A stretch of DNA of 64,000 nucleotides from Chaunax sp. Z400 (taxonomy: Eukaryota; Chordata; Actinopteri; Lophiiformes; Chaunacidae), in NCBI GenBank assembly GCA_037577475.1, contig CM075183.1:18557781-18621780 (forward strand). The letters are read 5' to 3'. Position 1 is the first letter of the stretch. Every line of letters begins with the position of its first letter. The position numbers were made by a program, and so were the translations under genes. Below, in pieces: positions 26,201-35,785 of the stretch. The notes below the pieces were generated by a model. That model worked only from the letters and a program-made list of their open reading frames with translations. It made no database searches and had not been told where the DNA came from.

Positions 26201-27497
26201 TGTCAATGGAGTTATCATGCTGGTTACATCTGTCCAATAGCCCAGTGACTTGATACCACTAATTAAGTTTTAAAGTGAGTTTGTTTTTGAAGTGTTTGTA
26301 CATTAAATAAATATTACACATATCCGAGTACATTTCAATGACACAACTTTGTGTGGGTGTGGTGACTGCTGTTTAGGCTGGAGTTAATGGACTTGACTCC
26401 AGCGCAGTGATTGGGAATGAAGGAGCATCTGTGAATACATTTTTTCAGGAGTGACAAGCTTGAGGCAAAGCTCCCGGTCCTGTCTTGACAACCCTTGGCC
26501 AAAATTTACTGGGAGATCATATCCCATAATGTCTACTTTTCCACTTGGTCTCCAGGGACGGAGATTTTTGTTGTTAATCTGCACGGATGAGCGAAGGGCC
26601 GTCTGCCCATTGAAGCAGCTTCTCATCAGCCTCTCCTGGGCCTGCCGAAGGGCTCGTACCTCCTTTTCTACACAGGCTGGACCCAGAGCTGAAATTTGGC
26701 GCCACAAGGAGGCATTGAAGTAGTCATAAAGATGTGCATCTAAAGAATTCCAGGCACGGATCTTTGAAGCTAGACCTGGGGTCAGCCTCTGCTTTGAGCT
26801 TTCCTTCCGCATGTTGACATTAAAATAAAGAATGTCGTCCAGATCCCAGGAGAGGAGATGGCGAAGGACAATCAGCGACTCATCAAAGTAATCAGCAATC
26901 ATCACCAGGGAGAAAATCTGCTCCACCTCTGCCACAAGGGCCGGCACATATGCTGTATCTGTTGCTGGGTGATCCTTGTCTTTGCCCAAGTCGAAGGCCA
27001 GGTGATTGTGTGCAATTATAGAGTCCTTCTCATTTGGGCGGTAGTAGCGCCATGGGTCTGCTAAGAAAGCCTCCAGGGAACGATTGGGGACCCTGCTGAA
27101 GCTCTTACAGTGGTCAAAGTAGTAATTGAATGCAGAGTCAAACATGGAGCTGGGCTCTCTCATGATTGTGATATAAATTGTGTCGTTGGGCATCAGACGT
27201 TGCAGCTCCATTCTGTTGAAGCGCATATGGTTAGCTATGATGTTTGGTGGTAATGTGTGTGGGTGGACAAAGCGAGCGTTGAAGGAGTTTGGGTAGCAGA
27301 ACTGGTGACCACAGGACTCTATTGGCAACGCCACTGTTAGGTTGTGGCGCTCTGCGAAGCAGAAAATCATGTTCTGCACGGTGCTACTGGCCGTTTTGTG
27401 GGTCTTGAGGAAGGCCACATTGGTGTGCTTAGGTTTCTGGGCCAGGACAGAGTTGGAACGGATGGAAGGACAACCAAAGTAGAAGGCATCCATGGTC
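23207..27497. repeat. Segmental duplication block X, copy at gene 2
   Basis: From acttataatcctaaatttat this block matches 37938-42429 almost base for base. It contains a LINE tail (23430-23520), a Harbinger element and exon B of copy 2. The two copies differ by a 224-bp segment present only on the right (39432-39655), a TA-rich expansion at 24530-24565 on the left and a short insertion at 41139-41151 on the right. Identity falls within exon B, and the introns beyond are only distantly alike. Identical 78-codon frames at 23640 and 38372 reflect this duplication, not a gene. Confidence 0.9.
24568..25562 (+). mobile_element. PIF/Harbinger-like DNA transposon, decayed, left copy
   Basis: The left end GGTGCATTCC and right end GGAAAGCACC are imperfect inverted repeats, with AT next to both. 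Between them is broken transposase sequence in order: GVIDGCHIKVQRPP (first Asp region, about 25090), ARMLRASNLYATW and LLADSAYIGQAFPFVITP (second Asp, about 25266), then in another frame EQAFGRMKCKWRRLRDLQNT (Glu, about 25400). The frame is interrupted by stops and shifts. It lacks a 224-bp segment present in its duplicate at 39264-40482. It cannot code an active enzyme. Confidence 0.8.
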
Positions 27498-29774
27498 CTG
27501 GAAAAAAAACAGAAAAAAGAGCATGTAATTATGTATTTGAAGTTTGAAGCACCATAAAATAGTGATATTACAGGCGTATTTGCACAGACACTGGATAGAT
27601 ATTTAAAAAAACTGAGGACAGGAGAGAAGTCGTAGAATAATAAAGGAAAAATGAGTTTACAGGAAATTAAAAAAAGAATAGACGGATAAAAGGGAACAGA
27701 CAGTGAGGTATGGTAAAGCACCTTCATGGTGGATTTACTGTCAGAGCAAGTTAAAAGTTAAAGACAAATATTAAGATGTTCATAACTATGTCATTGTTTT
27801 TTGTTTTACTACATTTACATCATGTACATGGACCTATTTGTGCTCAGATGCAACATATGGTCTAAAATTCTACAGAGTGGTTTGGAAATTTTAGTCTGGA
27901 AAAGAATTTTGAAATGGAAAATATGTAGGAGCCCTGTTAGTACCAGAGGTAGAGATGTAAACTCTTTTTACTCAGAGATCGGCGCATAGAGAAGACCCTT
28001 CTCTGCAGCGGTTTAACGTTGCACCAATGTGTGATTTTTAAATAGCATGCCGACATTCCTCATTTTTAGGTTATGTATGCGTCGAGCAGCGCTTCACCCT
28101 CTGACACCTGGACAATAACAACACCTATGCTAGAATACTGTTCATAGACTTCAGCTCAGCATTCAACACCATCATCCCCTCCAAACTCATCACCAAAATA
28201 CATGACCTGGGCATCAACACCGCCCTCTGCAACTGGATACTGGACTTCTTAACTAACAGACCCCAGTCTGTTAGGATAAACAACCAAACCTCCTCTACCC
28301 TCATCCTGAACACCGGCGTGCCACAGGGCTGTGTGCTGAGCCTTCTGCTCTACTCCCTCTTCACACATGACTGCACACCTGTCTATGGTTCCAATGCCAT
28401 TATCAAGTTTGCAGATGACACCACGGTGGTCGGCCTCATCAGTGACAATGATGAGTCAGCCTATAGGGAGGAGGTGCAGCACCTAGCAGCGTGGTGCGCT
28501 GACAACAATCTGACACTGAACACCAGTAAAACTAAAGAGCTCATTGTGGACTTCAGGAAAATCAAAGGTGGCACACACCCCCCCCCATTCACATCAACGG
28601 GGCTGAGGGAGAACGTGTCGCCAGCTTTAAACTCCTGGGAGTCCACATCTCTGAGGATCTTTCCTGGACCCACAACACTCGACCCTGATCCGGAAGGCCC
28701 AACAGCGTCTCTTCTTCCTGAGGACACTGAGGAAAGCCTATCGGTCTCCTCTGATCCTGGTGAACTTCTACCGCTGCACTGTTGAGAGCATCCTCACCAA
28801 CTGCATCACAGTGTGGTACAACAGCTGCTCTGTCTCGGACCGCAAAGCACTGCAAAAGGTGGTGAAAACCGCCCAGCACATCACCGGTTCCTCACTCCCC
28901 ACCATTGAGGACACCGACCGCAAGCGTTGTCTGAGGAGGGCACATAACATCGTCAGGGACAGCTCTCACCCCGGCCACAGACTGTTCACCCTCCTTCCAT
29001 CTGGAAGACCCTACAGGTCTCTACGCACAGGGACCAGCAGGTTCAGGAACAGCTTCTACCCTGTGGCTGTTACCCTGCTGAACCATGCTCCATAACCCCA
29101 CCCTCCCCACCCCCAGGCCACATCCCTGAATCATTTGCATCGGACATTTGCACTACCTGCATATACCGTACATATGGTATCCTGTATATAGTATAGTGTG
29201 AATATGTATAGTGTAAATATAATGTACATACATTCTGTCTATAATGTTTCCATATCCACTTACTTATCTCTTATAGTTTAGTCATATCCATATTTCAATA
29301 TCATATTATACTCATATCAGCCCCGTATTTATTTGTACATATCAACACTGTATATATGTACATTATGCACTTTCTCTGCACTTTTCTGCTTCTATTGCAC
29401 TTCTGGATTGATGCCAACTGCATTTCGTTGTCACTGTACTGAACTTTTACTATGATCAATGACAATAAAGTTGAATCTGATCTGATCTGATCTGATCTCT
29501 CACTGACTCACTCTTTATACAAACTGGCCCTGTTACTGCCTCCGCTTCCGAGGCGAAACAACAATAATAACTTCTGTACAGAACGTTGAGGCCACAACAG
29601 TCTCGCCTCGAACAGGCTGTGTAAAAGGGGCAATAGAGAATATAGAGTTAACGCAAGTGCATGCTTGCATTGACGTATTTCAATCACTCACCTACTCCTA
29701 AGGCTGTCATGGTACAGCAGGTAACTGACAGTAGAGATGGCAACAATGAGCAGAAATATCTTCTTCTGATTCAT
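26384..29774 (-). CDS. gal3st3-like: Galactose-3-O-sulfotransferase (GAL3ST3-like), copy 2
   Basis: Exon A 29774-29692 (start ATG in MNQKK; donor AGGAGTAG|GTGAGT) joins exon B 27497-26384 (acceptor TTTTTCCAG|GACCATG) in phase 2, giving Arg-Thr-Met-Asp and a protein of about 398 residues. Residues 6-20 form the membrane anchor. The PAPS 5'-phosphosulfate loop LKTHKTASSTVQN is near residues 58-70 and the 3'-phosphate region TIMREPSSMFDSAF near 138-151. Sequons for N-glycosylation include NLT, NDT, NRS and NAS. The end is SLRWSQVH. It has two private changes at otherwise constant sites: IFCFAERHN (Arg to Cys) and YFNVNMRK (others YFKLNMRK). The 2.2-kb intron carries an L2 LINE in the opposite orientation. 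Type II Golgi enzyme by family. Confidence 0.92.
28085..29498 (+). mobile_element. L2/CR1-type LINE, 5'-truncated, in intron of copy 2
   Basis: Reverse transcriptase sequence: FIDFSSAFNTIIPSKL, then TGVPQGCVLSLLLYSLFT and FADDTTVVGLISD (catalytic FADD), followed in other frames by RKAQQRLFFLRTLRK and the carboxy-terminal DRKRCLRRAHNIVRDSSHP. The frame shifts at a C-run near 28580 and again near 28680. It ends with aataaagttgaatctgatct and a (GATCT)n tail, as in L2 (Maui-like) elements. It lies antisense to the host gene's transcript. A shorter duplicate is at 56700-57922. Confidence 0.82.
29526..29635 (+). repeat. Dispersed repeat ('ctgttactgcctcc...gctgtgtaaaagggg')
   Basis: Same family as 16563-16675; duplicated at 57940-58055. 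It sits between the LINE tail and exon A. Confidence 0.5.
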
Positions 29775-29794
29775 CTGTCTCTGCTTCAGTGAGA
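29692..29794 (-). other. Exon A of copy 2
   Basis: The acceptor CTACCTCCCACAG precedes base 29794 and the donor GTGAGT follows 29692. It is identical in its coding part to exon A of copy 5 (58115-58217). Confidence 0.75.
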
Positions 29795-29892
29795 CTGTGG
29801 GAGGTAGAAACACAAGGTGAATAGAGAACGTAGGAAAGAATGAGAACGAGGGCAGGCGGAGATGTAAAGAAAAGGCAAAACTGAGGATCTGG

Positions 29893-30165
29893 GACTTTTC
29901 TGTGTGGAGTTTGCATGTTCTCCCTTAGTCTGCGTGGGTTCTCTCCGGGTTCTCCGGGTTCCTCCCACCACCAAACACATGCAATGTAGGTGAATTGGTG
30001 ACTCTAAATTGACCATAGGTGTGAATGTGACTGAGAATGGTTGTTTGTCTTTCTATGTGGTCCTGTAATGACCTGGTGACTTGTCCAGGCTGAACCCAGC
30101 CTCCTGCCAAAAGTCAGCTGGGATAGGCTCTGCGACCCTACACAGGATGAGGGGTTACAGAAAGT
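29893..30165 (+). repeat. Dispersed teleost repeat ('gtgtggagtttgcatgttct...agctgggataggctc')
   Basis: A familiar fish repeat: gtttgcatgttctccctta, then ctctccgggttctccgggtt, gtgaattggtgactctaaat and cagctgggataggctctgcg. Other pieces are at 58325-58556 (duplicate) and 49040-49160. Confidence 0.75.
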
Positions 30166-30924
30166 GATTGAAAGTTTCTTTACTCTTTGACCTGTTTTGA
30201 TTGAACACAGTCCGAATGTTTGGAGATATTTGTGTTCATCTTTTTCCCTTTTAGAGAAGAAGCCATTTTTGCTATAATATCTCATAATCCATGAAAAATA
30301 ACCTTCAGTAAGTTCATTATTACATAAGCTGGACATCATATAAAATGTAATGCCTTAAATTGGTCCTGCCAAAGTTTTTATTTTATTACTTTTTCACCAT
30401 GCCAGAGTCAAGTGCTGTCATATCTGTGCCTTCGTCAGATCATCCTCTGTTTACATTTATTACCTCTAACCCCTACCAGGACGTCTCTTCCAGGATGTAC
30501 TTCCTGAAACAAATATACGACACAGTGCAATTACATGAATTGGTCCCTTTGTTATGGTTATATATACACAAACAAATAGGAAATTCAGTATGGGCGTCCC
30601 TGAGTGAGAGTTCCAATAAAGCTGTACGGCTCTAATTCAAACATGTACAAAGGAAAGAGAAACAAAGATCATTTCTTGTGTAAATAATTCAAATAAATAT
30701 TGCATTTAAAAGCAATAAAGATCAATGCAAGGCAAAAACATGAGTGTACAGTCATGTTTGCAGCTCTATTAGGCTGTACTTAGACACAGTGGTCTACAAA
30801 GTACTTTATAAGACAAATATAATAAATGACAAACAGCAATAAAATTTATAAGGCTATGTGAAAACTGGTAAAATGAACAATGTAAAGTGATTTTTAAAAA
30901 ACAGTCACTAAAACAGAGAGTGGG
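30166..30924. other. Non-coding part of block Y
   Basis: I see no gene. A 91-codon frame (30360-30635) is shared with 58747-59037 only because the block is duplicated; it carries no known motif. Confidence 0.5.
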
Positions 30925-31180
30925 TAAAAAGGCCTAAGAGGTGACTTGACAGATAAAATTCAGACCAAACCCCAGTAAAAGCATACTAATAAAAGTGTAT
31001 GTAAAAGAGGATAAAAACCAAGCCAGTCTGATCTCAGGGAGATTGTTCCAAAGTGTGGGGGCCCTGATCGAGAAAGTCTTGGCTGAGGACCTCAGGTTAC
31101 AACCAGGCACGTAAAGTGTCAGGAGATCGGAGATATATTTGGGAGCGAGACTAAATCGGGCCTTAAAAGTTATCAATAAA
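30925..31180 (-). mobile_element. LINE ORF2 carboxy-terminal fragment
   Basis: The minus-strand frame has LAPKYISDLLTLYVPGCNLR followed by SIRAPTLWNNLPEIRLAW, the 'PxYLxDLL...LRSS...APxLWNxLP' end of fish LINE reverse transcriptase ORFs. Only the end remains. Duplicate at 59330-59585. Confidence 0.75.
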
Positions 31181-31289
31181 ATCGTTAAATCATTTCTAAA
31201 ATAACCCAGAAACCAATGAAGAGAAAAGGTAAAGAAACACTACCGAAAATGTGACTCTAGCTTTTTGTAACCTGTTTTTTTTGTTTTGT

Positions 31290-31485
31290 TTTGTTTTTTA
31301 ATTGTGTTGCATGCATCAAATTCAGATTGAGCATATATTTATTAAAAAACAAAGTTTATCAGTTTGTACATTAATTTTCTTGTCTTTCGTTTGTATTCCA
31401 TTGCATTTAGGTTGAAAACTATTTTGTAAATCATTGCATTCTGTTTTCATTGACATTTTATATAATGTCCCATCTTTTTCAGATG
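31290..31485 (+). repeat. Dispersed teleost repeat, as at 2140-2345
   Basis: It runs from gtgttgcatgcatcaaattc to tataatgtcccatctttttc. Duplicate at 59680-59880. Confidence 0.7.
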
Positions 31486-31685
31486 ATGATCAGCAGGATG
31501 ATATTAATTCTCTGTGCCTTCCAGCATTATTAAATATCACTGTAAAAAATAACCATTGTGGTGTGACAATACTCTGATTAACATTTGATTAGGTTTCAGC
31601 ACAAATATGACACCTACTTTCAATAAACATGGTAATTTGATGAAGATCCGAAGAGCTTTATCATCACGATTATAGTAATAAATAC

Positions 31686-31824
31686 CTGGGAAAGGCTCAA
31701 GGATGATGGTGGTCACGATCAAGAAGCACTGGAAGCGGGAAACGAGCAGCTCTCTCCTGTGTTTAATTAAGACGTTGTGTTGACCCATCCATCTTCCTTG
31801 AAAGCTTCTTGACACTGACCTCAT
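31686..31824 (-). other. Putative 5' exon of copy 2
   Basis: The minus-strand block ends CCTTTCCCAG|GTATTT, 1.9 kb upstream of exon A. It is open from an ATG (MGQHNVLIKHRRELLVSRFQ followed by a hydrophobic run CFLIVTTIILEPFP) and would join exon A in frame (…FPVSLKQRQM). The copy 1 equivalent (2565-2695) has a stop, which favours an untranslated exon. Transcript evidence is needed to decide. Confidence 0.4.
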
Positions 31825-32092
31825 CTGTTCCTACCCAACAGGTACAGCATGTTGTTTACACACAGATCAGAGGCGGGTGTTATGTCTGTATCCTCGCACA
31901 TACAGTACAGTAGTAAAATATATGTGTGGCTGTGTACGTTTCTGTTCAGTTCAAAGTTCCGTCAGATAGAATTTAATGTGAGCCATGAAACATGACCTGA
32001 TTCCAGGTGATGCATCCGTAATGCACTGTGTGAAAAAGGTCACAGCCACAAACACATGAATTGTAATTGATCTTTGAATATTTTTCTGACAG

Positions 32093-32267
32093 ACCTGGGT
32101 TCAGCGGTGGCCATGGTGGCTGGTGTGGGACAAATCCAGGGGGTGGTGCGTTTCCTGCAGCTGTCTGAGGAGCGTTGCCTGATTGATGGGACCATTGATG
32201 GTTTGGAGCCTGGACCTCACGGCCTCCATGTCCACTCCCTTGGGGATCTGACACAGGACTGCCTCAG
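32093..32267 (+). pseudogene. ccs: Orphan exon of copper chaperone for superoxide dismutase, left copy
   Basis: A 175-bp open block preceded by a good acceptor (tttttctgacag) codes VRFLQLSEERCLIDGTIDGL followed by EPGPHGLHVHSLGDLTQDC. This is the start of the SOD-like domain II of CCS, with the GLHVHxxGD signature. The 3' boundary is CTCAG|GCAGGA: the donor GT seen in the right copy has become GC. No other ccs exon is recognisable within several kb on either side, so it is a captured exon and not a gene. Orientation is opposite to the sulfotransferases. Confidence 0.85.
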
Positions 32268-33655
32268 GCAGGATGGCCGTATCATGAAAACTTGGCTCTG
32301 TTAATGTTTTCTACTATTTATGACTATATTTTACTACGATTGTACTCCAAGTGTATTGCAGTATACAGTATTTCAAGGTAAACCACCAGGGAAATAATAC
32401 TTTCCACTCTGTTATTTCAAAATCTACATTTTCCTTTTAATGTCATGCTCAGTGATCCTCAACATAAAAATACAAAATCTCTCTTCACCCAAAGTATCTG
32501 GAACTTTTAGCCCCAGGATATACTTTTCAAGGAACTGAAAGGTTCCTCCGGCTCATTGTTGTCCCAAAGCAAATATTAGGTTATGTAGTTCACGACGTAT
32601 AAAAAAAAAAAGCTGCCGCTAGTTTTGCATGTTATCTTTGTGCGTGACTGTACAACGCAGACCATGCTGTGCTGTGCCTGGTCAGTGGTGACCTTGAAGT
32701 CAAAAGCTAACCTCAACATGTATAGTTCCAGGATCAGATATTCACATGTGCAGCCAGGGGATCCACTAAAGACAGACAATGTACAGGTACTTGACTAAAA
32801 TACACTGGACTAACTCGCCATACAAATGGGGGCAGATCTGGGCCACTTTTAGCTGCATTCACACTGAACAAAACCTGGATTAGCTTGTTCACTTTAAATC
32901 CATGAGGGTGTATGTGCGACTAAAAAGAGCTTGGGATAGAGTCAGATTCCTTCCAGAGTGAAAGGGCAGGATGGTTTAAATTATTGAGGGGTGGTAGGGG
33001 GCATCTTGAAGGAGTGTATGCTCAGTTGGGGGTTTTTTTTCAACATGGAGTGTCGGTGTACAGTTACATCATTGTTGTCGTAGCAAACTTCAGAGCCATA
33101 CAATGCAGTCCGATGTCTCCTGTAAAAAGTGCTGCCAACGTTTGATCTCTATCAACACGTATTTTTCTGCTGGGGCATCGTGTGCACCGTTTAGGTCTAC
33201 ATATTAGATTGTCCAGATGCAGAATCTGTCTGGTCACGGTGATGCTGGAATAAGCTCACATTTTTTCCCCCAAGTGTTCACTCACTGTCCTTTTTCCATT
33301 TTTTCTGAGGGCTGAAAATAAAAACTTGAATATAAACTTTATATATATATGTATATACGTATTACTTATACATCAATATTTCTGTCTTGATTTTTCTCCG
33401 GATTTTTTCACAAATGTCTTGAGTCCTTCACTCTCTGCAACAGCAGGTGGCGCTATGAGTGAAAAACATCAGGAGGATGAGCCATAACAGAGAGAAATAG
33501 GGTGATTAGGGAAACCACAGCTGGGTTTTAGACATATAATGAGGGTTGTATACAGTAAATGTTATTAGAAGAGCATTCATACAGAGTGGAAAGATTCAGA
33601 TGTGTTAATATCATAATCCATGTGGGACATCAAAATATAGAAGATGGTGTTGGGG
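32268..33655. other. Segment mostly absent from right copy of block Y
   Basis: Bases 32455-33655 are replaced on the right by the few bases gggtac at 60855. No coding sequence is recognised; it includes TA-rich sequence at 33340-33360. Confidence 0.6.
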
Positions 33656-33689
33656 CACTGCAAGGAAGTGTAATATAGTGAGTGGATTT

Positions 33690-33930
33690 TACTTCACATT
33701 ATTCTCAATAGGGATTTGTTGAAAAAGCTCTAATGATCAGATGTTTGGTGTGGATTTTTACTTGTGCTAAGGAGGCCATGTTTTTGCCAGGGTTGATTTG
33801 ATTGTCTGTTTTCAGGGTGATTCAAAAAGTTCTGTTCCAAGGAACAGTCAATTAGATTTTGGTGGTGATCTGGATCATCGTCTGGATCCAGAATGTTTGT
33901 AAAGGATTCTTTACTATTGTGGTATAGTGG
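33690..33930 (-). repeat. Inverted-repeat element fragment
   Basis: It contains gattttggtggtgatctgga followed by tcatcgtctggatccagaat, the core of the 12190-12527 family in reverse orientation. Duplicate at about 60890-61115. Confidence 0.5.
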
Positions 33931-34319
33931 AATTAGAAAAATTTGTCTGAATTTAAAAGGCTCATGGAAAATTCGCTAATGTGAGAAAATAAATCATAAT
34001 GATACAGACTTGAACAAATACCAGATATTTTTTATTATGAGATTATTATTACATAACTAACTGCAGAATCCCTACAGAATAAAACCCAACTGTGGTTCCA
34101 CTGTTCAATCCTTGTCCGTCTGTCTGCTGTCACTCTGCCTCTTGTTGTTTTTGCTTTGACTCATGGCGCCATCTGCTGTTGTGGAGGGTGAAGTAATCAG
34201 GACATTTGAGAGAAAATTCTCAACATAATGGAAAAAATCATGCCAACAGTCAGGTGATATTTTGGTTGGTTGTTTTCTACCTGAAGGAGGTCCTATTTTC
34301 AATTGGCTCTGTTGGTTTG

Positions 34320-34555
34320 TTCCCCCCCCCCGGATTACAGAAAAACTACATGATGGATTTTCATGGAACTTGGAGGGAGGGACAAGGAAGAACACATAAA
34401 ATTTTGGAGTAGATCCGATGAAGGAGTCAAGTTTTCCCCCTTTATTTACCATTTTAGGGAGCTCTGTGGTTGCTGGCGTTTGGATTGGGGTTTAATTTAA
34501 TTATAAAGGAATGTTGGGTCTTGGTGGAGGTATGTGCTCTACTGACTGCCATTCT
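34320..34555 (+). repeat. Inverted-repeat element fragment
   Basis: Bases aaaactacatgatggatttt to gtcttggtggaggtatgtgc match the internal and right-end part of the same family. A C-run at 34322 differs in length from its duplicate at 61528. Confidence 0.5.
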
Positions 34556-35574
34556 AGCTTTGTCTTTATTATGCATTATTGATTTTTTTCTATCTTTGTT
34601 AGTGAATCATTGTAAAACAAAATTTATTCGTTGAATTTTGTCAGGAAAGTAGCACCACCAGATCCACCAGAGGGCCAGTTCCACTTCCTGCTCTAATATT
34701 CAGAATAATCCAAGTCAGAAATCATTCAAACCTTATTTGTCCTGTTTACCATTTCAAAGCTTTGGGGCCTCTAGCTCTGATTGTCCTTAGCCTTAGAGCC
34801 CCATCACCCACCTCAATGCTTCAACTCAATCAACACAGACAAAAACATAAATAAAGGACGGAAATAAATGATGAGCTCATTATAGTGGCAGCAATTGCCA
34901 AGTATGCTACTTTCACGCCATTTCCATGAATATTTTCTATTTTATTTACAAACTACAACACAAAAGCTCAGCAGATCCCAAAAGAAAGAAAGAGAATCAC
35001 AGTTTAATTTTCGAGTGAAACAAAAATAAATACATGAATAATAAACAGCTTTCTATGTCAATTTAAGGAAGAAAAAAAAAGGCAGACAACTTAGTGACCA
35101 TTAGTGAAAGAAGTGGAACAGACAGGCAAGTGAGTCATCCGATCAAAAGAGTACGGAGAGGATCATAAATTAACATTTGAGGGTGAATAGATCAATCAGT
35201 TTAATTGATAATATGAAATAAATTATGAGAAAGTCCAACCAATATCTGTAATATTGCAGTGAAATTGGGAAATAATCCAACAAAAAGGTTAAAATTCAGT
35301 TCTTTGTCATAGAATGTTAATTTACCCACGACAATAACTGATGGATTTATGTTAAAAATATTCCTTTTTCAAAGTGTGTTTGTCTAATCATTCAGATCCA
35401 AGCAGCAATTGTGACAATTGTTTTCTGTTTGTCTTGTTGACAATAAATGATTTTGATCAATGAGGAAAATTGTGCGAGTTATTATGGACTATATTTATTT
35501 AATATTTAATCGTCTTTAATATTTAACACGTTGGGTCTCCGTAAATGAGCTGTGGTGCAAACAAACAAATATGC

Positions 35575-35720
35575 AAGTGAGAAGGGGCCAACTCTGTGGT
35601 GGGGATGGAACTGGATAGTGTGGAGGCAGAGACAGAGAGGAGGATGAGACAGAGAGGAGGATGAGAGGAAAGCTGAAAGCCATCATGGACAACCCCTCCC
35701 ATCCCTCCTATGTCTACCTG
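35575..35720 (+). repeat. LINE-derived fragment next to BEL pol
   Basis: The frame RGKLKAIMDNPSHPSYVY (about 35660-35710) matches a sequence common in fish LINE ends. It stops abruptly before the pol fragment. A 20-base unit (gacagagaggaggatga) is doubled within it. Duplicate at about 62850-62995. Confidence 0.5.
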
Positions 35721-35785
35721 AATTTAAGCTATCTTTTGGGAATTTTGCCATTGTTTTTACAGGACAGCTGAAGATGTGACAGGAA

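Noticed and set aside
26451..27547. Plus-strand frames across exon B of copies 1 to 5
   Set aside because: They are antisense shadows of the sulfotransferase exons, recurring at the same offset in each copy.
30360..30635. 91-codon frame shared with 58747-59037
   Set aside because: Shared only through duplication of block Y; several substitutions and no known motif or splice context.
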